Part shown: positions 27,960 to 37,670 of the stretch, piece after piece
Layout of the letters: each line of letters starts with the position of its first letter
Position numbering within the stretch: position 1 is the first letter of the stretch
Source of the DNA: Azophilus sp963663395
GTDB taxonomy: Bacteria > Pseudomonadota > Gammaproteobacteria > Pseudomonadales > Azotimanducaceae
Reading direction: 5' to 3'
DNA length: 64,000 nucleotides
Assembly (NCBI GenBank): GCA_963663395.1
Contig: OY760226.1
Location: 5,022,001 to 5,086,000, forward strand
Position numbers and translations under genes: made by a program
The notes under the pieces: generated by a model
Database searches by the model: none
The model's input: the letters and a program-made list of their open reading frames with translations, nothing else
Told to the model about the DNA's origin: nothing

Positions 27960-29063
27960 TCAGGCGGCCTCGACCTGCAGTTTCCCCCGCTGATCCCCCA
28001 GCCGCTGCAATTCAGGCAGAACCCGGTTGACGAACAGCCTCATGTTCCGGTTCGCCTCGTCATACGGCATCCCGCCATACGCAAAATGCGCCATCACGCC
28101 GCGGGCACCGATGGTCTCATGGATGAATTCGACCTTTTCGATCACCTGCTGTGGCGTGCCGAACGGCATGAGGCGCACGAAGTCGGCCGCGGCGCCGTCC
28201 GGAGAGCGCTTGGCGATGTGGTCGTGCAGCCTCGCATAGAACTCGTAGCCCTTCTTCTCGCCGAGATGGCCCGCCTGCATTTCATAGTGATTCATCACGG
28301 AGTGGTAGTAGTTACCGATGTAGGTGTATGCCATCTCCTCGGCCCGGTCGGCGCTCTCGTCCACGAAGAACATGCCGCCGCACAATGGCGCCGGTGGCGC
28401 GCTTTCGGCGCCGTGGGTGTCTGCCCAGACCTTGTGGTAAACCGTGAAGTCCTCCCGTACCGAATCCCAGGGTTTCTGTGGAATGACCAGCAGGCCGACA
28501 CCGAGTTGCGCCATCACCGGCATGGAGTCGGGGGATACGGCAGCCGCAAAGGTGCGCCCCTTGAACGTCTTGAACGGCGCCGGCCGAATGTCCCGGCGGG
28601 GTTGCTTGACGTGGTTGCCCTCGAATTCGCAGTAGCCGCGCTCGAGCCCGGTCAGGATCATCTGCGCCGACTCGACGAACCGCTCCCGCGATTCGTCCAT
28701 GGGCACGCGGAACCCGTCGAATTCGACCCGGCCGAGCCCGCGGCCCACGCCCAGTATCATGCGGCCGCCGGACATCGCGTCGAGCATCGCCACCTGCTCG
28801 GCGACGCGGATCGGGTCATGCCAGGGCAGCACCACCACCATCGACCCGAGTTGAACGCGGCTGGTGTGGCCCGCCATGTAGCTCAGGAACTGGACGACAT
28901 CGGGCACCATGGTGTAGTCGGTGAAATGGTGCTCCACCGACCACACCGAGTCGAAACCCATCGCTTCCGCCGCCCGCGCCATCTCAAGCTCGCGGGCGTA
29001 TACCTCATGGTCCGGAACGGGTTTGCCGAGGTTCTGGAAAAGGGGGCCGAAACCGACGTGCAT
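27960..29063 (-). CDS. LLM-class flavin-dependent oxidoreductase
   Basis: A 367-aa luciferase-like monooxygenase/F420- or FMN-dependent oxidoreductase. Family features are the start HVGFGPLFQN, DSVWSVEHHF, PDVVQFLSYMAGHT, RVAEQVAMLD and the GRMILGVGRG block. It would oxidise a small organic molecule with reduced flavin and O2, or act as a dehydrogenase with F420. It is followed upstream on the same strand by an acyl-CoA ligase 48 bp away, so the two are probably co-transcribed. Confidence 0.88.
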   Translation of the reverse strand: MHVGFGPLFQNLGKPVPDHEVYARELEMARAAEAMGFDSVWSVEHHFTDYTMVPDVVQFLSYMAGHTSRVQLGSMVVVLPWHDPIRVAEQVAMLDAMSGGRMILGVGRGLGRVEFDGFRVPMDESRERFVESAQMILTGLERGYCEFEGNHVKQPRRDIRPAPFKTFKGRTFAAAVSPDSMPVMAQLGVGLLVIPQKPWDSVREDFTVYHKVWADTHGAESAPPAPLCGGMFFVDESADRAEEMAYTYIGNYYHSVMNHYEMQAGHLGEKKGYEFYARLHDHIAKRSPDGAAADFVRLMPFGTPQQVIEKVEFIHETIGARGVMAHFAYGGMPYDEANRNMRLFVNRVLPELQRLGDQRGKLQVEAA

Positions 29064-29111
29064 GGGTTTTCTCCAAGGTGATTGAGTTCAGAATAGCAGG
29101 AGTAGAAGGGG

Positions 29112-30785
29112 TCAGCCTCTGACCGTTGCGACTGCCGCTTCGCGGATGTGCCGCTTGAATATCTTGCCGGAGCCCGTTCTCGGCAGCGGTTCGGTACAGA
29201 AGTCGAAATAGCGGGGGATTTCGAAGCGGGCCAGGCGCGGCTCGAGGAAGCCACGCAGGCCGTCTTCGTCCACCGCTTGCCGGGCATAGACCGTGGCCCC
29301 CACCTCTTCGCCCAGCCGTTGGTCCGGAACCGCGTACACACAGGCCTCCAGCACGTCGGGATGTTCGAGCAGGGCCGACTCCACCGCACCGCAGCCGATA
29401 TTCTCCCCGCCCCGGATGACCAGGTCCTTGATACGGTCCACGATAAAGAGAAACCCGTCTTCATCCAGGTAGCCGACATCCCCGGTCTTGAGCCAATCAC
29501 CGTCGAAAGTCTCGGCGGTGGCGTCCGGGCGGTTCCAGTACCCGCCGAACACCGTGGTGCCGCGAACCTGTACCTCGCCGCGCTCGCCGGGCGCCAGCCA
29601 CCGCCCAGCGTCATCCACCACCCGCAGGTCGAGAACCGCGGAGCAGCGCCCGGAACTCTCCGGGCGGCGCAGGTAGTCATCCCCGCCGATTACGGTGCCG
29701 ATGGCGTTGGTTTCCGTCATTCCCCAGCCCGTGCCGGGGCGGGCATTGGCGAAGGTTTCATCGATGCCGCGCACCTGCTCGGGGGCCCGGTGTGAACCGC
29801 CGCCCCCGATGTTCTGCAGCGAACTCAGATCCTTGCCGGCCGCGCGCGCGAATTCCACCAGGTCGCCGGTCATCGCCGGCGTGGCGGTGAAGGCATTGAT
29901 CCGATGGCGTTCGATCAGGGCCGCGGCTTGCGCCACATCCCACTTGTACATGCACACCACGCGCCGCTGCGCCCGGAAGCTGGTCAACAACACGGCATGG
30001 GAGCCGGTCGCGTGAAAAAGAGGTACGCCCAGAAGGATGGCGGGCTGCTCCTCGGGGGTTTCGACTTCGATACCGGCCTGTAACGCGGTGGCCGCTGCAT
30101 CAAGCTCCCAGGACAACAGGGCGCTGGTGATGTTTCGATGACACGACAGGGCTCCCTTGGGGTGACCGGTGGAGCCGGAGGTATAGAGAATGATCGCATC
30201 GTCACCGGGATCGAGACTCACTTCCGGCATCGGGGCGTCGGCCGGCGCCTGCGCCAATACATCGGCCAGCGAACGCGCGCCGGTGCCGAAATCGCTTTCC
30301 GTGCGTACCGACACCACGACAAGGCCTTCGGGGACGCCACATTGAGCCAGCCGTGCCAGACGCTCTCCATCAGCAAACAGCACGCGGGAACCCGAATCCC
30401 GCAAGCCGTATGCCATCTCGTCGGGGCCCCAGAAGGAATTCAGGGCAACGGCAACGCAGCCAACGGACGTAGCGGCCATGAAACTCAGGATCCACTCCGG
30501 GTAATTACGCATCGAGATGGCAACCCGGTCGCCCTTGCGTACGCCGCATTCCCGGCGCAGGAAATCGGCGATTTGCGCCGCGCGGTCCCAAGCCTGCGCG
30601 AAGGTGATGCACTCGTCCTCATAGACGATGAACGGAAGCTCGCTCCTCGCGTCGCGGTACAGGTCGCGCAACGTCGGGGGCGCATGCACGAACCCGCGGC
30701 AGCGACGGCCGTAGACGTCAACGCTTTCCAGCTCGAAGGGCTGGCCCGGTGCCGTCAGCAGCCCCAGGGCCTTTTGCCTTTCCAT
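29112..30785 (-). CDS. AMP-dependent acyl-CoA synthetase/ligase
   Basis: A 557-aa adenylate-forming enzyme. The P-loop is YTSGSTGHPKGAL, the A5 region GWGMTET, the A7 region TGDVGYLDEDG and the C-terminal Lys is in LPRTGSGKIFKR. It activates a carboxylic acid to its CoA thioester with ATP. GGGAG lies 6 nt upstream of ATG 30785, favouring this start over 30797. First gene of the pair with the LLM oxidoreductase. Confidence 0.9.
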   Translation of the reverse strand: MERQKALGLLTAPGQPFELESVDVYGRRCRGFVHAPPTLRDLYRDARSELPFIVYEDECITFAQAWDRAAQIADFLRRECGVRKGDRVAISMRNYPEWILSFMAATSVGCVAVALNSFWGPDEMAYGLRDSGSRVLFADGERLARLAQCGVPEGLVVVSVRTESDFGTGARSLADVLAQAPADAPMPEVSLDPGDDAIILYTSGSTGHPKGALSCHRNITSALLSWELDAAATALQAGIEVETPEEQPAILLGVPLFHATGSHAVLLTSFRAQRRVVCMYKWDVAQAAALIERHRINAFTATPAMTGDLVEFARAAGKDLSSLQNIGGGGSHRAPEQVRGIDETFANARPGTGWGMTETNAIGTVIGGDDYLRRPESSGRCSAVLDLRVVDDAGRWLAPGERGEVQVRGTTVFGGYWNRPDATAETFDGDWLKTGDVGYLDEDGFLFIVDRIKDLVIRGGENIGCGAVESALLEHPDVLEACVYAVPDQRLGEEVGATVYARQAVDEDGLRGFLEPRLARFEIPRYFDFCTEPLPRTGSGKIFKRHIREAAVATVRG

Positions 30786-31018
30786 TGTCACTCCCATACC
30801 CGTACCGGCATAGTTTGAAGCCAGACGGATGGTCGCGGCAATCCTGCCTGCGACCGCTTGGATCCGGCAGCGGTAAAGGACTGCTACGCCGAGGGTGAGA
30901 TAGAACTCGATTTCAGCAGGGCGCGTACGTTCCGCAGCCGTGACAACGCTACCACGCAGTCGGGAGGGTGGCAGCCGGCGGAACCACTGGTTTCGTCACC
31001 TCGACGTCCCCTGCGAGT

Positions 31019-31822
31019 TCACCGATTTGCTGCCCAGTCCAGGGCCTCGGCACTCGCCGCCCAGTGAATGGCATTCTGCACAAGGCGCTGGTAATTCTCG
31101 TCAGTGTAGGCTACGTGGTCATGCCCTCCCTCAATGTAGGCAATGGGGCTGTTGCGATACCGTTTCACCCAGCCAACCAGGTTTGACCCGTCAGCATGCT
31201 GCCAGCCCTCGTTGTCATTCATCTTGCCGTCTCGAACGGCTCTTGCGCCGGAATAGAAGTTATCCCTCGTGAATTCATAGTCACTGGCCAGCAGTGGCTC
31301 GATGGAGTCTTCAAAAACTTCCGAAAGATATAGCTCATCGGTCATGGCAAAGGATGCGGGCAGCCCCTGAGTGACAGGATGCTCTTTGAGCGCGCTGAGG
31401 TTATGGGCGACATCGAAACGGTAACCGCTGTCGGGTTTGGCCTCGCCCCTCAACTCGCCCGGAAGATACAAAAACCTGCCGCCCACGATCTCGGCATATT
31501 CCTCCCAGGCGGGCCAACCGGCGATGGCGTGATGCAGGAATACCATACCCTTGCCAGCTTCCAGCAACGCCATCAGGTTGGATTTGTACGATTCGCTCGG
31601 TACTTCGAACTCTGGCCCATCACTGCCGAAAAACTTGATCCCCGGCATGTCGTACATCACGAACGCATCGTAGTCTGCAGCCATTTCAGGTGAGAAAAAC
31701 ACGCGGGCAGCGGGCTGTTCAACATGTGTCCAGTTGACATCCAGTACATCAAAGAGGGCGAAAAAGGCGTTGTAATCGAATGGATGGCCCTTGGTGACCA
31801 GAAGAATGTTGGGTGTGTTCAT
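31019..31822 (-). CDS. ThuA-like (glutamine amidotransferase-fold) domain protein
   Basis: A 267-aa protein of the ThuA superfamily: ILLVTKGHPFDYNAF, then AADYDAFVMYDMPG, GKGMVFLHHAIAGWP and the C-terminal RNSPIAYIEGGHDHVAYTDENYQRLVQNAIHWA. ThuA proteins are linked to trehalose or sugar use, and others to unknown catabolism. It starts 8 bp after the aminotransferase stop, so they share an operon. Confidence 0.85.
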   Translation of the reverse strand: MNTPNILLVTKGHPFDYNAFFALFDVLDVNWTHVEQPAARVFFSPEMAADYDAFVMYDMPGIKFFGSDGPEFEVPSESYKSNLMALLEAGKGMVFLHHAIAGWPAWEEYAEIVGGRFLYLPGELRGEAKPDSGYRFDVAHNLSALKEHPVTQGLPASFAMTDELYLSEVFEDSIEPLLASDYEFTRDNFYSGARAVRDGKMNDNEGWQHADGSNLVGWVKRYRNSPIAYIEGGHDHVAYTDENYQRLVQNAIHWAASAEALDWAANR

Positions 31823-31830
31823 GTTTACCC

Positions 31831-33081
31831 CTACCGGCCAAGCGCAATAAACGCTTCGTTCGCAACTTCAAACGTACGTTGCAGGTCGGCTTCACTGTGG
31901 GCGACAGAGACAAAGTGATTGTGGTAGTTAAGCAGGTAAACGCCCCGTCTGACGCACTCGTCAATCCAGCAATTGTGCGTTTCCCTGGGCACGTTGGCCA
32001 ATCGATAGTAGGGCATTGACGGCGGGCCGGACGCGATGAGTTCGTAACCCTGTTGGCTGGCCACCTTCACCATCCCGTCGTTGAGCGCAACCCCCGTCTC
32101 GGTCATGCGCCGGGCCGCGTCGACTCTTTGCAGTTCGAGCAGCGTTGCTTTTGCAGCCGCCATCGGCGCGGCGTTGAAAAACTGCGTGCCCGTGTAGAAG
32201 ACATCGGTCGCTGCCTGTTTCAAGGCATCTGAACCCACCAGCGCGGAAAGCGGATAGCCATTGCCTATGGCTTTTCCGAAACAGATCAGATCCGGTGTAA
32301 ATCCGTAGGCCACATTGGAACCGGCAAGGTCAATCCGGAACCCGGCCCTGACATCGTCGACGATCAGCACGATGCCGTTGTCACGACAGAGTGTCTCCAT
32401 TTTCTGCCAGTACCCTTCGGCCGGCAGTGTGTTGTCCCTGTAAACCGTGTGGTCATAGGGCGACGAAATGAAGCAGGCGATCTCGCCCTTGTGATCGCTG
32501 ATCAGCTGCTCGAAGGCTTCAGCATCGTTCCACGGTACGCTCAGCACCTGGGCACCGTCCTCCGGCAGAACGCCCGCGGTGACGTCAGCATTACCAGATC
32601 CGCCCGAATTGAAACTGGCCATCATCCAGGGTGCAACGCCGTGGTAGCCCCCATGCACCTTGACGATAATCTTGCGGCCGGTGGCCGCGCGCGCGACTCT
32701 TACTGCAAGGCCGGTGCTGTCGCCGCCATTCTTGCCGAAGAGCGCCCAGTCGGCGGCGGCAACCGTGTCAACCAGAAGCTCCGCCAGCTCCACCATGATG
32801 GGCGCCGCGAGGCTTACGGTGTTTCCGAGTTCCTCCTGGGCCTGCGCTGCGGCGTCGACTACCCGATCGTTGTATCCCAGAATCATCGGCCCATAGGCAC
32901 ACATGTAGTCGATGTATTCGTTGCCGTCCACATCCCAGAAGTGGGCGCCATCGCTTCGCGAGAAAAACCTGGGGCCGGGGCGCTTGACCGCACCCCCGTA
33001 GTGTCCAAATATCCCTCCGGGAATAACGGCCTTCGCGCGGCTGAACATTTCCTCGGATTTGCTGGTGTCGTATACCTGCAT
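31831..33081 (-). CDS. Class III (glutamate-1-semialdehyde-type) PLP aminotransferase
   Basis: A 416-aa fold-type I PLP enzyme. The PLP Lys is in CFGKAIGNGYPLSAL; the DDVRAGFR block corresponds to the pyridine-binding Asp region, and YHGVAPWM is the YHG motif of the family. It resembles glutamate-1-semialdehyde aminomutase and omega-amino-acid transaminases. The neighbourhood (amidohydrolase, ThuA, TonB receptor) suggests a catabolic transaminase, not haem synthesis. ATG 33081 is preferred over 33108. Confidence 0.88.
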   Translation of the reverse strand: MQVYDTSKSEEMFSRAKAVIPGGIFGHYGGAVKRPGPRFFSRSDGAHFWDVDGNEYIDYMCAYGPMILGYNDRVVDAAAQAQEELGNTVSLAAPIMVELAELLVDTVAAADWALFGKNGGDSTGLAVRVARAATGRKIIVKVHGGYHGVAPWMMASFNSGGSGNADVTAGVLPEDGAQVLSVPWNDAEAFEQLISDHKGEIACFISSPYDHTVYRDNTLPAEGYWQKMETLCRDNGIVLIVDDVRAGFRIDLAGSNVAYGFTPDLICFGKAIGNGYPLSALVGSDALKQAATDVFYTGTQFFNAAPMAAAKATLLELQRVDAARRMTETGVALNDGMVKVASQQGYELIASGPPSMPYYRLANVPRETHNCWIDECVRRGVYLLNYHNHFVSVAHSEADLQRTFEVANEAFIALGR

Positions 33082-33198
33082 CTGTGCTCGCCTCGGTGTG
33101 AATTCCAATCAGCTAGCGGGACTGTGCCACGCCCCAGCCCAACGAGACAACAGCGACCGGAAGAGAACGAACAAATTCCAACCCCGGCGGCCTGACGC

Positions 33199-33225
33199 CC
33201 CGCCAGGCGTATGACACCTGGCGGG
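33199..33225. terminator. Hairpin between TonB receptor and aminotransferase genes
   Basis: CCCGCCAGG (33199-33207) pairs with CCTGGCGGG (33217-33225): a perfect 9-bp stem with a 9-nt loop, 8 bp past the TonB receptor stop. It has no clear U-tract; it may be a factor-dependent terminator, processing site or attenuator. Confidence 0.5.
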
Positions 33226-33233
33226 AAGCGCGG

Positions 33234-35471
33234 TCAGAATGACAAGCCGGCCGTCACGCCATAAGTTCTGGGTTGCTGATATTGCGCCCGGTTTGTGCCA
33301 AACGGCAGAAACGCCGTGCCGAATGCGCGATAAACCTCACTGTCGTCGTCGGTAAGATTCTTCGCCCACAACGAGACACTCCAGCTTTCCGATGCAGGGC
33401 GATAGGTGACACGAGCGCCAAGTAAGGTCTGGGCGGGCAGGACGTCGTCCGGATGGTTGTGAAATGAGCCATCCGAGAACCGTTCGTCCACATGGCTCAG
33501 ATCAAGCCGCGACGTCAGCGAACCGCCCATCAGTTGCGCCGTGTGTTGAGCGGATACATTGACAGTCCATTCCGGTGCAAGGGGCAGGGTATTGCCACCG
33601 GCATCAAAAAACCCACCCCGGCGCTGGTCTTCAACATCCTGTAGCTCGTCATAGACTGTGTCCATGTAACCGATGCCGGCGGTGAATCGGAGGCTGTCCG
33701 TTGGCAACGCAATCAGCTCCAGTTCAAAGCCTTCGCCTTCGGCCGTTCCGGCATTTGACAGGAACTGGAGTGGAATGCCGCCCGGCCCACAGTTCACACA
33801 GCCCAGTCGAACCTGCAGATCATCGTAATCCATGCGGAACAAGGCGATATTCAGGTTGAGCCGGTTGGCCAGCCAGCTTGACTTGAGGCCAAGCTCATAG
33901 CTGGTAACTTTCTCATGGTCGGTAACCAGGTTGTTTGCGGCAAAGTCAGCAACAGGGTCTGGCGTATTGTTGAACGCGCCGGACTTCACGCCGGTGCCAA
34001 CGCTGCCGTAAATCATGACGTCCTGATTGATCTGATAACGAATGCCCGTTGTCCAGGTCCACTCCTCCAGTTTGACATCAACCGGTGCGTCGGTTATTTC
34101 AGTGAGCGTCGGATTACCCAGGATGATGCAAGTGAAAAAGTTGGCGCAGGTGGAAGGACGAGTCTGCTGCTTTTTTGTTTCGTCGGTATAGCGCACACCG
34201 CCAAACAGGGTGAACTGTTCGTTCAGGTCAAAATTCGCGTGGATGAATGCCGCCCAGCTTTCGCGGTCCAGCGTGTTGCCGCCTCGCGCAATACTCGAGT
34301 TTTGCACCGGCGGGAAGGGAAACCCGACACCGAGAGAAATCACGTCATTTTCCGCGCCCTTTTCATCGTCATAATAGAAACCGGCAACGAAGTCATAGTT
34401 GCGGTCATCCGGCGAAGCAATGCGCAACTCCTGACTGAACTGTTCGGTGGCGACGAACGATGCAATCCCGACCACCGGGTTGGGCGTATTTTCAACGTCG
34501 GCATCGAAGGTCAGCTCATCGTCCAGGAAAGCGGTTGTCGAGATCAGGGTATAGCCATTCTCGAACTCATGCTCGATTCCCAGCGATGTGTTGAACAACT
34601 CTATTTTCGATGTGTTTTCGGTATCGTTTAAGGTGGTGTATTCCCGGCCATCTGATGCGGGCCCGTCTATGTGCTCGAAAAAGTAATCGTCTGCTTCCGA
34701 CTCGTAGGCACTGACAGTCAGATCGACGTTGGTTCGGTCGCCCGGTGTGTACCGCACCTGAAAGCGGACGCTGTATTTTTCCTTGCCTCCAAGTTTATCG
34801 TTGCCGGTGGTTATGTTTTCCGCATATCCATCTATCTCGTAGCTTTCAGCAAACAGTTTCATTGCCAGTGTGTCTTCGATCATCGGCACGTTCAGGCTGC
34901 CACGTGCGTGCATCATGTTGCGGTTGCCGGCATCGACGGACAAATTTCCGAAAAATTCGTCTGTAGTCGGTTTCTTGCTCGTGATGTTGATTGCACCGCT
35001 GATTGTATTGCGGCCGAATAGTGTGCCCTGTGGGCCGCGCAGGACCTCGACGCGCTCTATGTCGCCCATGTTGGCATTGGCGTTGAATTGACGGGAATGG
35101 AACACGCCGTCCACGTACACGCCGACGCTCGAATCGAAACCTATGTCAGCCGGTTCAGTCCGGGAGTTGATTCCGCGAATCGAGATGAACGACAACCCCT
35201 GGTTGACTGTTTCGGCAAAGACAAAGTTGGGGATCTGGGTTGAGATATCCCTCAAGTCGACGGAGCCGGTGGCAACAATATCTTCCGCTTCCACCGCCGA
35301 GATCGAGATCGGCACGTCCTGCAACGATTCGGCGCGGCGGGTAGCGGTGACCACGACCTCTTCAATCGTCTGGGCAGAAGGGCCTTCTTCGGCGAGCGGA
35401 GCGATTGGTGCCGTTAGAGCTAAAGCCAACAGAACAGCCTGAGACGCACGGAATGAGTGCGCGATATGCAT
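33234..35471 (-). CDS. TonB-dependent outer-membrane receptor
   Basis: A 745-aa receptor. The signal peptide ends around APLAEEG; the TonB-box region IEEVVVTATRR is followed by a plug domain (LQDVPISISAV, ISIRGINSR, VEVLRGPQGTLFGRNTISGAINIT) and a beta-barrel ending YGVTAGLSF with a terminal Phe. Similar receptors serve catabolic clusters in Sphingomonadales and Gammaproteobacteria; the ligand is unknown. Next to amidohydrolase and aminotransferase genes, so uptake of their substrate is inferred. Confidence 0.92.
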   Translation of the reverse strand: MHIAHSFRASQAVLLALALTAPIAPLAEEGPSAQTIEEVVVTATRRAESLQDVPISISAVEAEDIVATGSVDLRDISTQIPNFVFAETVNQGLSFISIRGINSRTEPADIGFDSSVGVYVDGVFHSRQFNANANMGDIERVEVLRGPQGTLFGRNTISGAINITSKKPTTDEFFGNLSVDAGNRNMMHARGSLNVPMIEDTLAMKLFAESYEIDGYAENITTGNDKLGGKEKYSVRFQVRYTPGDRTNVDLTVSAYESEADDYFFEHIDGPASDGREYTTLNDTENTSKIELFNTSLGIEHEFENGYTLISTTAFLDDELTFDADVENTPNPVVGIASFVATEQFSQELRIASPDDRNYDFVAGFYYDDEKGAENDVISLGVGFPFPPVQNSSIARGGNTLDRESWAAFIHANFDLNEQFTLFGGVRYTDETKKQQTRPSTCANFFTCIILGNPTLTEITDAPVDVKLEEWTWTTGIRYQINQDVMIYGSVGTGVKSGAFNNTPDPVADFAANNLVTDHEKVTSYELGLKSSWLANRLNLNIALFRMDYDDLQVRLGCVNCGPGGIPLQFLSNAGTAEGEGFELELIALPTDSLRFTAGIGYMDTVYDELQDVEDQRRGGFFDAGGNTLPLAPEWTVNVSAQHTAQLMGGSLTSRLDLSHVDERFSDGSFHNHPDDVLPAQTLLGARVTYRPASESWSVSLWAKNLTDDDSEVYRAFGTAFLPFGTNRAQYQQPRTYGVTAGLSF

Positions 35472-35813
35472 GTGCCCTTCCCCTATGTGGTTGATTCAGC
35501 AGTATCGCACGTGCGTTGTTCGCCATCGATGACAATCTTGTATTGAGCGACATGAGTTTCCTACCCGGCGCGAAATTCCTCCCCGGCGTGCCGGGTCGCC
35601 GGGGTGCCGGGGTGCCGGGGTGCCGACCTGCAGAAATCAAATCAAAAGTTGGGATGGGTTCAGTGAATCCCACAAGGTTCTTTTAACCTTATGATAAACC
35701 GACTCTTTTTGGCCCTTTCCGCCTCATTGCGGCACACTCCTTCAACACATTCCGTTGTGCATGGTGGAGCGCTTCACGGGCAAGCGAATGCCCATCTGGC
35801 ACAACTGGGCCGA
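35472..35813. other. Intergenic region with G-rich tandem repeat
   Basis: 342 bp between two minus-strand genes; no gene seen. G3-N5-G4-N4-G4-N4-G4 at 35593-35620 consists of near-tandem GGGGTGCC units and could form a G-quadruplex on the plus strand. The promoter of the TonB receptor is expected just above 35471. Confidence 0.45.
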
Positions 35814-37601
35814 CTACGCCGAGAGAGTTGTGAGAATAGCGTCTTGCCGGCGTTCTTTGAGGCGGCTCCTGTCTTTGGTCACCTGCACGAGCTCACCCGG
35901 AGTAGTCCCTGTGGGTTGGTCTCTTCGATGTGTAACTTGACCATTCACCAGGATGTAGTCATAGCCCCCCGCACGACCTTTCCGCCGCCAGTCACCGTCG
36001 GGCATATCGTGCACGATCTCGTATCGGTTCCTGTCAAAGTACAGGTCATCAAGCTCATAGATGAGAATGTCAGCACGAAAGCCTGGCAAAAGTGCACCGC
36101 GATCTTTCAGCTGAACCGACCTGGCCGGCTTCAAGCTCAGTTGAAAGTGCATGTCCTCCAGCGTCATCAGCTGCTGATCTCTCACCAGCCAGATCAGCAA
36201 ATCCGTCGGATAGTGCCCCATCCCGAAAACCTTCGTGTGGGCGCCACCGTCCGAGCCACCGGGTACAACCGCACTGTGCGCCATCATGGTCAAGGCCTGG
36301 GAGGGATCTGTTGCCGAAATCGGAGCTGACTTCAACTGCAGCGCCAGCTTCGACTTCACCCCTAGATCGAGCAACACCTCGATGACCCCACGCCCCTGTT
36401 CCTCCGCAATCTCTCCCAGGGACCTGTTCAGATATTGCTGCAGATCGGGGTCTTCTCCCACCTCAATGACAGTCTGTCCTTCAAACCCGGCCGCGCCATT
36501 TGATGGCCCGGAGTTCTCGTACTGTTCGGTAAACGATCTGACGTATTCCGGATCGCCGATCAGGGCCATGACCTCTTCGTCCGAGCTACACGCCACGATG
36601 TCGCGAACGGCCTGGATTTGACCTGCTGCTGCATCGAGCTGGGTCAAATCGGCCTCCACCCACCCTCGATTCAACATGCACCCCACCGTGATGTCGCATC
36701 CCCTGGCTCGCAGGCCGTTCAACCAGTCAAGGTCCTGCCGGATGGTCTCCGGTACCAGATCGCTGGTCAGGAACGTGTTATGTATCACACGCACGCCCGT
36801 TCCACGGGCCAACTCGGCCATCCTCTCCGTGATCGATCGATCACCGAAGTAGACGATTTGTGACAACATCTGAATGACACCTTCGCCCCGTTCTATGACG
36901 GCGCGACCGATCTCCAGAATGACATCGTGGTCGAGCGCATCGGTTGGCATGGACGTGCCATCGACATCTACATGGGAGTTGCCCTCTGCGCCCATGACAG
37001 ACATCGATATTCCGATTGCACCGGCATCCATGCCTTCGTTGATCAAGCGGTGGATCTCTGCCATCTCTGCTTTCGTCGGTCGTCTATCTTTTGCCCCGTC
37101 AATGCCCATTACATAAACAAGCAGCGGATTCAGCGGCAGGAAAGTCATGACATTCACACCTTTTGGAATACCTCGAACTCGCTCGAGGTATTCGGGAAAT
37201 GTTTCCCAATCCCAAGGCAACGCCGCGCGCTGATGTGCAACGGGAATTTGCTCTGTTGTCTCCATCATCGCCATGCACCGCTCTTTGTCGCTTTCACGCA
37301 CCGGTGCGAACCCGAACCCACAGTTGGCGTTTACCACTGTCGTCACACCGTTCTCGCCAGAGTTGGAACAGTAGGGATCCCAGAATAGCGCGGCGTCATA
37401 GTGGGAGTGCTGTGTAACGTGCCCAGGTGCCACGATCTTGCCGCGGGCATCAATCATGTGCCGGGCATCATGGCCCTCCAGATCGCCCAGCGCCACGATC
37501 TTGCCGTCGAGAACTGCAATATTGGTGTAGGTTCCAGGACTGCCGGTACCATCCACAACATATCCGCCGCTGATAATCGTGTCGTACTTCATCATTTTCA
37601 T
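35814..37601 (-). CDS. N-acyl-D-amino-acid deacylase-like amidohydrolase
   Basis: A 595-aa amidohydrolase-superfamily protein. The metal-binding HxH is in VTQHSHYDAALFW, and NCGFGFAPV is characteristic of the D-aminoacylase group. Later blocks are VVPGGSDGGAHTKVFG (catalytic Asp/His region) and LLPGFRADILIYE. It hydrolyses an amide or cyclic amide; exact substrate unknown. The first codons hold several Met. On the same strand as the acyl-CoA ligase 69 bp upstream. Confidence 0.85.
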   Translation of the reverse strand: MKMMKYDTIISGGYVVDGTGSPGTYTNIAVLDGKIVALGDLEGHDARHMIDARGKIVAPGHVTQHSHYDAALFWDPYCSNSGENGVTTVVNANCGFGFAPVRESDKERCMAMMETTEQIPVAHQRAALPWDWETFPEYLERVRGIPKGVNVMTFLPLNPLLVYVMGIDGAKDRRPTKAEMAEIHRLINEGMDAGAIGISMSVMGAEGNSHVDVDGTSMPTDALDHDVILEIGRAVIERGEGVIQMLSQIVYFGDRSITERMAELARGTGVRVIHNTFLTSDLVPETIRQDLDWLNGLRARGCDITVGCMLNRGWVEADLTQLDAAAGQIQAVRDIVACSSDEEVMALIGDPEYVRSFTEQYENSGPSNGAAGFEGQTVIEVGEDPDLQQYLNRSLGEIAEEQGRGVIEVLLDLGVKSKLALQLKSAPISATDPSQALTMMAHSAVVPGGSDGGAHTKVFGMGHYPTDLLIWLVRDQQLMTLEDMHFQLSLKPARSVQLKDRGALLPGFRADILIYELDDLYFDRNRYEIVHDMPDGDWRRKGRAGGYDYILVNGQVTHRRDQPTGTTPGELVQVTKDRSRLKERRQDAILTTLSA

Positions 37602-37670
37602 CCTTTTTCCAGAAAATCGGGCACGCCTACTCGTGTCAATGCACGCCTTGTTTCTGAAGTGGGGCAGCCC

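Noticed and set aside
31831..33081. HemL (glutamate-1-semialdehyde aminomutase) for haem synthesis
   Set aside because: The sequence is family-related, but the surroundings are catabolic and the conserved GSA-specific segments are not evident; a general class III aminotransferase call is safer.
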